DNA of 64,000 nt from Chromatiaceae bacterium (GTDB lineage Bacteria; Pseudomonadota; Gammaproteobacteria; Chromatiales; Chromatiaceae), in assembly GCA_013426805.1 (NCBI GenBank), contig JACDZG010000006.1:47091-111090 (forward strand). The letters are read 5' to 3'. The position numbers were made by a program, and so were the translations under genes. Below, in pieces: positions 50,440-58,923 of the stretch (its first letter is position 1; every line of letters begins with the position of its first letter). Under the pieces are notes generated by a model, which saw nothing but the letters and a program-made list of their open reading frames with translations, was not told the DNA's origin and ran no database searches.

Positions 50440-52362
50440 GTGCCGAAAAAGCCGTCGAAGACCCCGCCGCCCGAGCCGGCTCAGATCAAGGCCGTCGAGC
50501 GGCTGCTCCGCGACCGGGACTATCCGCGGGCGATCGAGCGGGCGCGGGTCCTGGTCCAGCGCTTCCCCGATCACGGCGGCGCCAACCAGTTGCTGGTGGA
50601 TGCCCTGGACCTGGGCCGCGACCGGGGTGCGGCGGCCCTGGCCGCCTATCAGTGGCTGGAGCGTCGGCCCAACAGTCCGCGTGCGCTTGAAACCTTCTTC
50701 CCGTTGGCGGTCGAGGGCCGCCATCTCGCATTGGCGTACCGCGTCGCGGAGCGCGCCCGGGTCCTGGGCGCCTTGTCGAGGGTCGACCTGACCGACGCCG
50801 CCGGTCTGCAGGAAATTCTGCGCCAGCCCGACGGCTCGCAGATCACCCGGGAGCAGGCGGAGCAGTTCGATATTGGTCGATTGCATCTGAATGCCGATGA
50901 TTTCGCGGGCGTGGTGCGGGTGCTGGACGGCTGCAGCGTTCTTTCCGCCCGCAATAACCGCGCGTTCGCGCTCTTTCATCTGAACCGCGTCGAGGAGGCA
51001 CTGACCGCTTTCCTAGAGGCCTGGGCGCAAGATCCGGAGAACCTGTATGCCCTGGGCTGGGCACTGCGGCTGCGCTTGTATCTGGGCGATGAGACCGGCG
51101 CCAGGGCGCTTGGCGTCCCCTTGACTCAGGCCCATGCCCGCCGTTCCGAGGATGCTTACGGACAGCTCACCGCGCTGCTGCTGATCCACGAAGATCAGGC
51201 GGCCTGGGACGCCTTCGAACGTATGGAGCGGGCCGCGTGGGCTGCGAGCGAGCGCCGTCATCGGGTCGCTGAACGGCTCCATCTGGCTGCCGGGGCGGCC
51301 AGTCGGCTGGGGCGTGCCGACACCGCGCGCACGCTGTGGCGGGAGGCGCTGGAGCAGGATCCGCGGCATGCGGCCGCCGCGGAAAACCTTGCCGTCCTGG
51401 AACGGGATGCGGCACCCCTGACTTGTCCGGCGCTCTTCGGTTGGCGCCAGGTGCTGCCGATCGACTGGATGCGTCGACTGTCGAAGGCTGACGAGGCACA
51501 CCTGGAGTCAGTGCTCGGCGCCTTGACCGTCAGCGATGCCTATCTGGAAACGATCTATCTGGCCGGCGACGCGACCGTGCGTGACTTGGGCGCACAATTG
51601 CTGACCGATCGGCTGACGCGCGAGTCACCGGTTCAGCGCATCCCAGGTGGGCCACCCGAACGGCGTGCGGCAGCCATCCTTCGGGATCTGGCGTGCCGGC
51701 CCGTCGGCACTCCTGAGGAACGCGGCGAATTTCTTCGCTCGCTGCGCGAGAGCGGTGTGGTCGACGGCGACGAGACAGTGCAGTTTTGGGACGGCAAGGT
51801 GTTGCGCTCGGTTCAAGCGATCTCGACCCAGATCGATCGGGCGCTGCGTCCGACCGATCTTCCGGCCGACCTCGAGGCGCTGCTCATCGAGGCCGCGGAC
51901 TTCACTCGGATGGGCGAGTTCGCGGCCTCTGAGGCGCGTCTCAACGCCATTCTGGAACGCGTTCCGGACCACCCGATCGCGCTGGGTAACCTGGCGGTAC
52001 TCCGGGCCCGGCAGGGTCGGGACACCGAGTGCCGGGAACTCTACCGTCGGGTGGTGGCGGCCCATCCCGAGTATCTGTTCGCGCGCTGCAATCTGGCGGT
52101 GTTGCTGGTTGAGGATGGCGATTTGGCCGAGGCCAAGGAGTTGCTGGATGGCCTCTTTGAACGGCCGCGGCTCCATCTCCAGGAGGTCTTTGCCTTGTAC
52201 GGTGCCTTGGCCATGTTGAGCCGCGCCCAGGGCGAGGACGCATCAGCCGACGCGCTCATTGCCAGACTTGAGCAATTGGTGGAAACCGATGATGACAGAC
52301 GTCGGCTCGCGCTGGCCAAGGCGCGGGTGGCGCTGGCCAGTCCGGGTCGACGCATCACTTAG
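50440..52362 (+). CDS. Tetratricopeptide-repeat protein (paralogue 1)
   Basis: A 640-residue, largely helical protein starting at GTG (MPKKPSKTPPPEPAQIKAVE). TPR-like segments include LLRDRDYPRAIERARVLVQR, HLNRVEEALTAFLEAWAQDP, WREALEQDPRHAAAAENLAV, and near the end EFAASEARLNAILERVPDHP and ALGNLAVLRARQGRDTECRE. No signal peptide and no catalytic motif. It shares length, motifs and even the start region with 53323-55287. It is probably a scaffold or chaperone-like protein. Its stop overlaps the convergent vapC stop by four bases. Confidence 0.8.
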   Translation: MPKKPSKTPPPEPAQIKAVERLLRDRDYPRAIERARVLVQRFPDHGGANQLLVDALDLGRDRGAAALAAYQWLERRPNSPRALETFFPLAVEGRHLALAYRVAERARVLGALSRVDLTDAAGLQEILRQPDGSQITREQAEQFDIGRLHLNADDFAGVVRVLDGCSVLSARNNRAFALFHLNRVEEALTAFLEAWAQDPENLYALGWALRLRLYLGDETGARALGVPLTQAHARRSEDAYGQLTALLLIHEDQAAWDAFERMERAAWAASERRHRVAERLHLAAGAASRLGRADTARTLWREALEQDPRHAAAAENLAVLERDAAPLTCPALFGWRQVLPIDWMRRLSKADEAHLESVLGALTVSDAYLETIYLAGDATVRDLGAQLLTDRLTRESPVQRIPGGPPERRAAAILRDLACRPVGTPEERGEFLRSLRESGVVDGDETVQFWDGKVLRSVQAISTQIDRALRPTDLPADLEALLIEAADFTRMGEFAASEARLNAILERVPDHPIALGNLAVLRARQGRDTECRELYRRVVAAHPEYLFARCNLAVLLVEDGDLAEAKELLDGLFERPRLHLQEVFALYGALAMLSRAQGEDASADALIARLEQLVETDDDRRRLALAKARVALASPGRRIT

Positions 52363-52766
52363 CCGGATGCCCCGCCGGCACTCGCAACGTCTGTTTGAGA
52401 AAAATCATTACCTTTGAACAGCAGCGGCAATCCGCGCACCTTCGCCAACGCGTAACTGAACACATCGCCGAAGTTCAGCCCGGCGGGGTGGCCGCTGCCC
52501 TTGCCGAACGCCACGAAGGCGGCATAGGCCGCGTCCATCTCGGGCGGACCGGGGGCCACGACTTCAAACATCGGCAGTCGCAGCACGTCGTCCAGCAACA
52601 CGACCGCCCGCTGTCCCCGTCTGCCATGCACCACCATGCGCGCCTCAACCACCGAGACGGTGCTGATCAAGGCCCTGTTGGCCTGTTGTAGGACGCGCAA
52701 GAATGTCTGACGCTCGGGTTCCCCGAAGGCGATGGCGACGACGGCCGACGTATCAACCGCGATCAT
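52359..52766 (-). CDS. PIN-domain VapC-type toxin
   Basis: A 135-residue PIN protein: Asp4 in MIAVDTSAVVAIAFGEPE, Glu in STVSVVEARMVV, Asp in GLNFGDVFSYALAKV and a final Asp in LLFKGNDFSQTDV, the standard four-acid site. The overlap with the antitoxin gene (ATGA) is conserved. It forms a type II toxin-antitoxin pair with the Phd-like gene, lying between two TPR paralogues and facing them on the opposite strand. Confidence 0.92.
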   Translation of the reverse strand: MIAVDTSAVVAIAFGEPERQTFLRVLQQANRALISTVSVVEARMVVHGRRGQRAVVLLDDVLRLPMFEVVAPGPPEMDAAYAAFVAFGKGSGHPAGLNFGDVFSYALAKVRGLPLLFKGNDFSQTDVASAGGASG

Positions 52767-53128
52767 TGCGGCAGGCCATGCTCATCCCAGGCCAGCGGAT
52801 CATACGCGTCCTCTCGTTCCGGGATCAGGTCGATTTGCGCCAGCAGGGCCGCGAGGCGGCTGAATCCCTCAGCGTCCGCTTGTGCCGCATCAATGCTGAC
52901 CAGGTGCTCGTTCGGCGGGACAGCGGGGAGTGTCTGAGCGCGGTTGCCAAGCTGCAGGGCGCGGTCCTCGTCTTTGGTATGCAGCCGCTCAAAGAGCGCG
53001 ATATCGACGATCGCTGCGACCCGTTTCCCGCTCTTGGTGATGACGATCGAATCGCCACGGTACTGAATCTCGTTGAGTAACTCCCCGAGATTCTGCCGTA
53101 CCGTCATCGCCGGGGCTTCACGAACCAT
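52763..53128 (-). CDS. Phd/YefM-family antitoxin
   Basis: A 121-residue protein with the Phd-type N-terminus AMTVRQNLGELLNEIQYRGD, then SIVITKSGKRVAAIVDIALFER, and a long acidic C-terminal part. The start is taken at the ATG at 53128, which follows TGAGGTGATTGAC; a longer frame begins at 53188. It is the first gene of the operon and the likely autorepressor. Other VapC partners in the window are AbrB-like instead. Confidence 0.88.
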   Translation of the reverse strand: MVREAPAMTVRQNLGELLNEIQYRGDSIVITKSGKRVAAIVDIALFERLHTKDEDRALQLGNRAQTLPAVPPNEHLVSIDAAQADAEGFSRLAALLAQIDLIPEREDAYDPLAWDEHGLPQ

Positions 53129-53322
53129 GTCAATCACCTCAATTGTTGTAAATGGGGTAAGCTTAGGGACAAAAGATCGGCGCGACAAGGCCGACTGATG
53201 CGGATGCCGACGGGCGGCGTTTCATCGAGAAACTCACTGCCTTGCTCAGGGTGCCGCCCAAATCGGACGGGCTGCCGCGGGGGTAGTACACTGTTCAACG
53301 CCAAGCCACCGGAGAAACCGCA

Positions 53323-55287
53323 GTGCCGAAAAAGCCGTCGAAAACCCAGCCAGCCAAGACTCCGCAGCCCGAACCGGCCCAGGTCAAGGCCGTCGAACGG
53401 TTGCTCAGGGACGGTGAGTACCAGCGGGCGATCGAGCGGGCACGGGTCGTGGTCCAACGGTTTCCCGATCACGGCGGCGCTAACCATCTATTGTTGCAGG
53501 CCCTGGAGCGGGGTGAGAGTCGCGGCGCGGCGGCCCTGGCCGCTTATCAATGGGCGGAACGTCGGCCGCGGAGTCCGCGGGCGCTCGAAGCCTTGTTGCA
53601 GTTTGCCCTCGCCGGCCATCACCTCTTCTTGGCCAATCGGGTCGCGGACCAGTTGCGGGACCTGGGTGCTCCGGCCGGGACTGCGCTCTCCGACGCCACG
53701 AACTGGGATGCGTTATTGGGACAGCCCGACGGCACGCGGGCGACCCGTGCGCAGATGGAACAGTTCGATATCGGCAGACTGTATCTGGAAGCCAATGATT
53801 TCGCGGGTGCCGTCCGGGCATTGGACGGTGTTGCCTTCACCTCGGCCCGCAACAACCTGGCCGTTGCCTTCTTTCACCAGAACCGCATCGCGGAGGCGCT
53901 GGCGTGCTTTCTGGATGCCTGGCAGCACGACCAGGGGAACCTCTTCGCCCTGGGTTGGGCGTTGCGGCTGCGGCTGTATCAGGGCGATGAGACCGGCGCC
54001 CGCGCGCTCGTTGCGCCCTTGGCCCGCGCCGAGGCGCGCCGTATCGAGGATGCCTATGGTCAACTCGTCGGCTTGCTGCTGATCCGGGAGGACCAAGCCG
54101 CTTGGGAGGCCTTCGAGCGTTCCGGTCAGGCGACCTGGATTCACAGCGACACCGGTCCCTTGGTCGTCGAACGGCTCAACCTGGGAGCAGGTGCCGCCAG
54201 TCGGCTCGGACAGGCCGAGCAGGCAGCGTCGCTGTGGCGGCAGATCCTGGAGCGCGCCCCGCGTCATGCGGCGGCGGGGGAGAACCTGGCCATCCTGGAA
54301 CGGGACGGGGCGCCCGCGGCGCATCCGGCACTGTTCGACTGGACCCATGTGCTGCCCATCGGTTGGGTGCAGCGATTGCGCGCGTTGGGCCAGGCGCCCC
54401 TGGATGCCTGCCTCGATGAGTTGAGCGCGACCGATTCCTATCTGGAGGCGATCTACCTGGCCGGCGACGCGTTTGCGCGTTCCTTCGCCACGCAACTGCT
54501 GAAGCATCGGCTGAAGCGCGCGTCCCAGGCCGAGCCGCCGGCTGGTGGTCAGCCCGAACAGCGCGCGCCAGCCATCCTTCGGGCGCTGGCCTGCCGGTCG
54601 GTCGGCACCCCGCAAGAGCGCGTCGCGATGCTGCGTGCGCTGCGCGAGCACGGTCTGGTTGGGGTCGATGAGTCCGTTCAATACTGGAACGGTGAGACGC
54701 TGCAGGAGATCAAGCTGGTGTCGACCGAGATTTACCGCGAGCCTGATCCGCCCGATTTGCCGCCGAACCTTCAGGCCATGCTCGATGCGTCGGTGCGGTT
54801 GATTGGGGATGGCGAGTTGGCGTCCGCCGAGGCCTATCTCCTCGCTGTGCTGGAGCGCGTTCCGGATCACCAAGCCGCCTTGGGCAACCTGGCGGCCATC
54901 CGCGTCAAGCAGGGGCGGGAGCCGGAGTCACGGGAACTCTTGCGTCGGGTGATCGCGGCGCATCCGGATTATTTGTTTGCCCGCGTTAACCTGGCCAGCC
55001 TCCTGATCGAGGATGGGGATCTGAAAGAAGCCGAAATCTTGCTGAGTGGTCTCGGACACCGTCCGCGGCTCCACATCCAGGAGGCGTTTGCCCTCTACGG
55101 TGTCATGGCCATGCTCCGCCGCGCCAAGGGCGAGGATGCGATTGCCGACGCCCTGATCGCCAGTCTGGAGCAGATGGTGCAAACCGACCACGATCGGCAG
55201 ATGCTGGCCACGGCCAAGGCGCGGGTGGCGCATGCCGGTGCGGGTCGATCCGTGCTGGATGCTTTTCGATCTTTGGCTAAGGCTTAA
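53323..55287 (+). CDS. Tetratricopeptide-repeat protein (paralogue 2)
   Basis: A 654-residue paralogue of the protein at 50440, beginning the same way (GTG start, MPKKPSKTQPAKTPQPEPAQ) and with matching blocks in order, for example LFALGWALRLRLYQGDETGA, ALVAPLARAEARRIEDAYGQ, WRQILERAPRHAAAGENLAI and LAVLERVPDHQAALGNLAAI. Even the ~25 bases before the start are similar. It is clearly a gene duplication followed by divergence, with a toxin-antitoxin pair now between the copies. Function unknown; the TPR fold suggests protein binding. Confidence 0.8.
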   Translation: MPKKPSKTQPAKTPQPEPAQVKAVERLLRDGEYQRAIERARVVVQRFPDHGGANHLLLQALERGESRGAAALAAYQWAERRPRSPRALEALLQFALAGHHLFLANRVADQLRDLGAPAGTALSDATNWDALLGQPDGTRATRAQMEQFDIGRLYLEANDFAGAVRALDGVAFTSARNNLAVAFFHQNRIAEALACFLDAWQHDQGNLFALGWALRLRLYQGDETGARALVAPLARAEARRIEDAYGQLVGLLLIREDQAAWEAFERSGQATWIHSDTGPLVVERLNLGAGAASRLGQAEQAASLWRQILERAPRHAAAGENLAILERDGAPAAHPALFDWTHVLPIGWVQRLRALGQAPLDACLDELSATDSYLEAIYLAGDAFARSFATQLLKHRLKRASQAEPPAGGQPEQRAPAILRALACRSVGTPQERVAMLRALREHGLVGVDESVQYWNGETLQEIKLVSTEIYREPDPPDLPPNLQAMLDASVRLIGDGELASAEAYLLAVLERVPDHQAALGNLAAIRVKQGREPESRELLRRVIAAHPDYLFARVNLASLLIEDGDLKEAEILLSGLGHRPRLHIQEAFALYGVMAMLRRAKGEDAIADALIASLEQMVQTDHDRQMLATAKARVAHAGAGRSVLDAFRSLAKA

Positions 55288-55635
55288 ACCGCGCCCAGCG
55301 CGGTATGCGATGCTTTTCGATAGGATCGGCCCTGGCAGACTCGACGATTGCTGGAGATGGCGCGGTTTAAAGTTTTAAATTATGTAAATTTTAAGCCGTG
55401 TCTCCACCGGGGTTGGTGAAATCTACAAAGCGGAACACACCATGCAAATTACGCATTTCACGCTGGACGCGGTTTAGGTCGTTGGTTGGCAGTTGGTGGG
55501 CCAGGGTCGCCTATCTCCTGCCAGACGGCCAGGCTAGACTCGATCTCGATCCGGGCCGCGTTCCGCCATGCTATTTTATGGGCTGAACCCGATGCGGACC
55601 CAAGTGTAAGCGTAGCCAACAGACGGAGGTCCACC
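55288..55635. other. Non-coding gap with a short hairpin
   Basis: A hairpin ACCGCG-CCCAG-CGCGGT (55288-55304) follows the TPR stop directly, with only a weak T-run after it, and may be a terminator. An AT-rich stretch (55364-55395) follows. No gene or known RNA recognised. Confidence 0.4.
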
Positions 55636-55887
55636 ATGTTGCAGGCGGTCGAAGCCGAAATCAGCCCGGATGGGAGGGTGACCCTGCTGGAGCCCGTGCA
55701 TGTGCAGCAAACCAGACGGGCGATCTTGACCATCCTCTCGCCCACCGATGCAGCGGCGCCGGTCAAGGGTCGTGGCGCGGCCCTGTTGAAGGTATTGGAC
55801 AGCCCCGCGTTCGCCGCGGCACCCCCTGGCGACCCGGCCCGAATGGAGCGCGAGATTGCGGCTAACCGCGATGCCTGGGGCGACTGA
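55636..55887 (+). CDS. Small antitoxin-like protein
   Basis: An 83-residue protein: MLQAVEAEISPDGRVTLLEP, then HVQQTRRAILTIL, and an acidic C-terminal helix (PARMEREIAANRDAWGD). The N-terminal strand pattern is that of small antitoxins that precede PIN toxins. A GGAGG site lies before the ATG. The PIN gene that follows five bases later is truncated, so this antitoxin is an orphan. Confidence 0.65.
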   Translation: MLQAVEAEISPDGRVTLLEPVHVQQTRRAILTILSPTDAAAPVKGRGAALLKVLDSPAFAAAPPGDPARMEREIAANRDAWGD

Positions 55888-55891
55888 GGCA

Positions 55892-55954
55892 ATGGCGCTA
55901 ATCTATCTGGATTCCTGCCTCGTCATCTATCTGGTCGAGCGGCATCCCCGTTTT
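55892..55954 (+). pseudogene. Truncated PIN-domain (VapC-like) toxin N-terminus
   Basis: MALIYLDSCLVIYLVERHPR is a typical PIN start with the first active-site Asp. Similarity then ends, and the next bases belong to the convergent ATPase gene, whose natural stop is at 55954-55956. The open frame to 56215 beyond this point is antisense to that gene. The toxin is therefore lost. Confidence 0.75.
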
Positions 55955-57200
55955 TATGCGCCTATGTATTTCTGTTTAAGAACTCGAGGTGTCTCTTCGC
56001 TCACAACGCGCCGCACGACTGTTGGCCAATCCCAACAAAACCAATCGGCTGCTTGCTTCAGGGGAATCTGCTCAGTCCATTCGTCGGCGATCTCGACCGC
56101 GACGCTCGTGCCAATCGGTAAATTTTCCACGCGTCTAATTTCGATGAGTTCGCTATCGGCTATCGGCTATCGGCCGAGGCCTCCAGGCAATATCCTATCG
56201 AATTCGAGGCGGTGACATGCCGTGTGAATAGTCGAAACGAAGGCCCCAACAGGAATGTCGCAAAGGCACCGATACCGAAACGGCCCGCCCGCAACGCACG
56301 GGCGTGTCCGTTCTCGTCCACAAACTCCTTAGTCCACTCGGCACTTTGTCTGAAACAGGCGCCGGCCCTGAGAAAATAGTGCTGAAGGGTACCGGCAGTC
56401 ATGCCGATTCCTTTGTCCGTTACGCGCAGAATCCAACTGCCATCCGCCTGCTTGATGAAATCGATCAGTACATCGGGCTCCTGATCGGGCAGGTCGAGCG
56501 ACGCCGGCAATCGGCCATGCATCTCGCACCAGGCATCCAGCTCACAGACCGCATCCACGGCGTTCTGCATCAGTTCGCGGACGCCGACGCTTGGCTGCTT
56601 ACCATAGAGCGGTTCGACGAGGAGCGTCAGCAGATTCGGGTCCGCGGAGAACCCAGTGCGCTCGGGGATATAGGGCAGGCGGCCCCGGAATGCGGAGCTA
56701 TGGAGATTAGAATAGATGCGCCGAATGGCAAGAGTGAGTCGATTCAGCCCGAGGTCGGATCGCGCGCCATAGGTTTCATCCAGGACCGCGGTGGAGTGAT
56801 CCATTTCCGACTGGAGACCCGCCAGCAGGTCGCGAAGTTGGAGATAAAGTTTCAATGGAATGTCGGCATTGACTGTGATGGTCTTGGCGGCTGGATCGTC
56901 GGCGGGACCGATGTGGTCGACTGCCAGGTGCTTCTGCCATTCCTGAACGGAAATGGGGCTCTGGGGATCGCGGAGCTGGAGCAGAACGGCCGGTGCACGT
57001 TTACGGTCGAGCTGCAGATAGTCTGCAACCCGCAGGAGCGCCATCGGGTAAATCGCCACGGCTCCCATTGGTTTTGGGTTCTTACCATAGCGCGGCTCGG
57101 TGTCCAGATACGCCTTACACAACCGCAGCGATACTCCGTGTGAGCGGGCCGCGAGACCGATGAGGTCGGCAAGCCTCTTTAACGGATGGCTTGATTCCGA
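55954..57200 (-). pseudogene. HSP90-like ATP-binding protein, frameshifted and 5'-truncated
   Basis: The longest frame (57122-56160) includes a helical region (IYPMALLRVADYLQLDRKRA), then a GHKL ATPase: GVRELMQNAVDAVCE (N-box), LRVTDKGIGMTAG (G1) and GRFGIGAFATFLLG (G2). Three tandem copies of a 7-mer (CTATCGG on the plus strand, 56153-56173) shift the frame and bring a stop; with one copy the frame would continue as DSELIEIRRVENLPIGTSV to WTEQIPLKQAADWFCWDWP and end at 55954. Coding signal continues upstream of 57122 to about 57200 without a clear start, so the 5' end is also damaged. Confidence 0.75.
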
Positions 57201-57341
57201 GCCCAGCGCCGGGAATTGTCCTTCTCCGCCGCCGACCGGCAGGCCAGGGAAGCCGTAGTTCCGGCAGCTTCCGGGCCTCGTGCACTGGAGGCTGAGGCTT
57301 TACGGTCCGGGGCCGCGCAGACGCGAGATCGACCGGCCAAT

Positions 57342-57544
57342 GGTGATTTCCGAGAGATGATCTACTGACGTGTAGGGGTGATTTTAGTCGCCCCTACAGC
57401 CCTCTGCAGATCTTTCTGCGCCCGCACAACAGACCGGAGGTCGAGGCTTCAGCCGGACGCGGCACCGCCGCCCGCTACAGCTGTCGCCTCGCCCCGGTCA
57501 CCGGCGGTTGAGCCCGCGTGGTATGAAGTTCTTCGGAAATCACC
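57342..57544. repeat. MITE-like inverted repeat (second member)
   Basis: Outer arms GGTGATTTCCGA (57342-57353) and TCGGAAATCACC (57533-57544) are perfect inverted copies. An inner hairpin TGTAGGGG...CCCCTACA is at 57371-57398. A third partial arm (TCGGAAATTGCC) lies at 57606. The gap 57201-57625 holds this and no gene. Confidence 0.75.
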
Positions 57545-57625
57545 TTAAGTCGTTGAGGTTGAGTCGCCCCGGTTGCCAAACGTCGAGCCGGTGGTACGAC
57601 GTTTTTCGGAAATTGCCTCAGGGCG

Positions 57626-58102
57626 TCACTTGCGTTTCTTCAGTCCGCGCCGACGGCCCTGGTAGGCGGCGATCTGTTTGATGATGTCCTGAAAGGGCAG
57701 GGCGTCCAGTCCACCGAAGCGGACCAGCGCGCTGCGGACGGTGTCGCGGATATCGGCGATACGGGCGGGGATGGGTTGGTCCGGCGTCAGCGCCGCCTGG
57801 AGTCCGCGCAGGCCGCCGACCTGGATGCGCATGGCCTTGGCGTGGGGCAGGGCGCCGCCGCCGGTGGTCGCGTCCGCGCCGGTGGTCTTGAGGGTGAAGC
57901 GCGCCTGACGCCTGAGGGTGGTCAGGAGTTCGGTGCAATCGGCCAGGGCCGCGTCCGCTCCGCAGTGGACGCCCTCGCGCTCGGCGATGCAGAACTTCTT
58001 GGCCAGGGAGCAGGCGCCATTGTTTGTGAGGATGGTCTTCTCAAACACACAGGCCCTGGTGTTGACCGCCCGGTAGGTGTCGCGAAACGCATCGTTATCC
58101 AT
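57626..58102 (-). CDS. Conserved hypothetical protein with N-terminal cysteines
   Basis: A 158-residue soluble protein. Its first half has five Cys (RACVFEKTIL, GACSLAKKFCIAEREGVHCG, ALADCTELL), a pattern that could hold metal or disulfides. The second half has RIADIRDTVRSALVRFGGLD and a basic tail. It lies 17 bp downstream of hslR and is probably co-transcribed with grxC-hslR. I do not recognise the family. Confidence 0.65.
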   Translation of the reverse strand: MDNDAFRDTYRAVNTRACVFEKTILTNNGACSLAKKFCIAEREGVHCGADAALADCTELLTTLRRQARFTLKTTGADATTGGGALPHAKAMRIQVGGLRGLQAALTPDQPIPARIADIRDTVRSALVRFGGLDALPFQDIIKQIAAYQGRRRGLKKRK

Positions 58103-58119
58103 GGCGGCTCCGGTCTGCG

Positions 58120-58512
58120 CTAGTCCGCGCTGGTGAAACGCTGGATCTGGCGTCGATCGCGTTTGGTGGGCCGCTCGCCCGTGGTGTCGACAGGCCCAGC
58201 TTCGCGTCGTTGGCGCAGCAGGTCCTGGCGTCGCAGCACGCTGGACTCATCCTCGCGGTACAGCAGCACGGCCTCGCTGGCGGGGCGGCGTTGATTGCTG
58301 ACTGCCAGCACGTCGAGATCCCAGGCAAAGGTCTCTTTGTGGATGGCGAGCCGGGCGCCGGCACGGATGCCGTATCCGGGTTTGGCGCGTTGGCCGTTGA
58401 CCTGGACCTTGCCGCCATTGATCGCTTCCACTGCCAGACGGCGCGTCTTGAAGAAGCGCGCTGCCCAGAGCCACTTGTCCAGGCGGACCTCGTCGGGTGG
58501 CGCGGTGCTCAT
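58120..58512 (-). CDS. hslR: Ribosome-associated heat shock protein Hsp15 (S4 domain)
   Basis: A 130-residue protein with an S4 RNA-binding domain: VRLDKWLWAARFFKTRRLAV, then INGGKVQVNGQRAKPGYGIR. The basic C-terminal tail (GERPTKRDRRQIQRF) is typical of HslR. It binds free 50S subunits carrying nascent chains and helps rescue stalled ribosomes. It overlaps grxC by four bases. Confidence 0.93.
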   Translation of the reverse strand: MSTAPPDEVRLDKWLWAARFFKTRRLAVEAINGGKVQVNGQRAKPGYGIRAGARLAIHKETFAWDLDVLAVSNQRRPASEAVLLYREDESSVLRRQDLLRQRREAGPVDTTGERPTKRDRRQIQRFTSAD

Positions 58513-58763
58513 CGCCCGAGCAGCCTGTCCAGTTCGCCCCGCGCATCCAGCCGGGCCAGATCGTCATAGCCCCCGACGTGCCGGTCATCGATGAACACCT
58601 GGGGCACCGTGCGGCGGCGGCTGCGCTCGATCATGATCCGCAACTGGTCGCGGTCGCGGTCGACCCGAATTTCCGCGAACTCGACCCCCTTGGCATGCAG
58701 CAGTTTCCGGGCGCGGGTGCAGTAGCTGCATAGCGTCTTGGCGTACATGACGATCTGGGGCAT
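58509..58763 (-). CDS. grxC: Glutaredoxin 3
   Basis: An 84-residue glutaredoxin with active site Cys12-Ser-Tyr-Cys15 (KTLCSYCTRARKLL), the cis-Pro TVPQVFIDDRHVGGYDDL and the standard length. It reduces protein disulfides with glutathione. The start at 58763 was chosen from the family; the frame runs further upstream into non-coding sequence. Operon: grxC, hslR, hypothetical. Confidence 0.95.
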   Translation of the reverse strand: MPQIVMYAKTLCSYCTRARKLLHAKGVEFAEIRVDRDRDQLRIMIERSRRRTVPQVFIDDRHVGGYDDLARLDARGELDRLLGR

Positions 58764-58923
58764 TGAAGCGCTCCCTGTCGTTACTTCTTGGTTGATGGTT
58801 CGTGCTTGCAAGTTGAAGGGCCGGAGCCGGCATTTTATCCGGAATCTTGAAATCTGGTTGCCGCGCCCGGAATACAATCGCCCTAAGGCAGACTGTCTCT
58901 GCCAAGGACCACACGAGTGCAGC

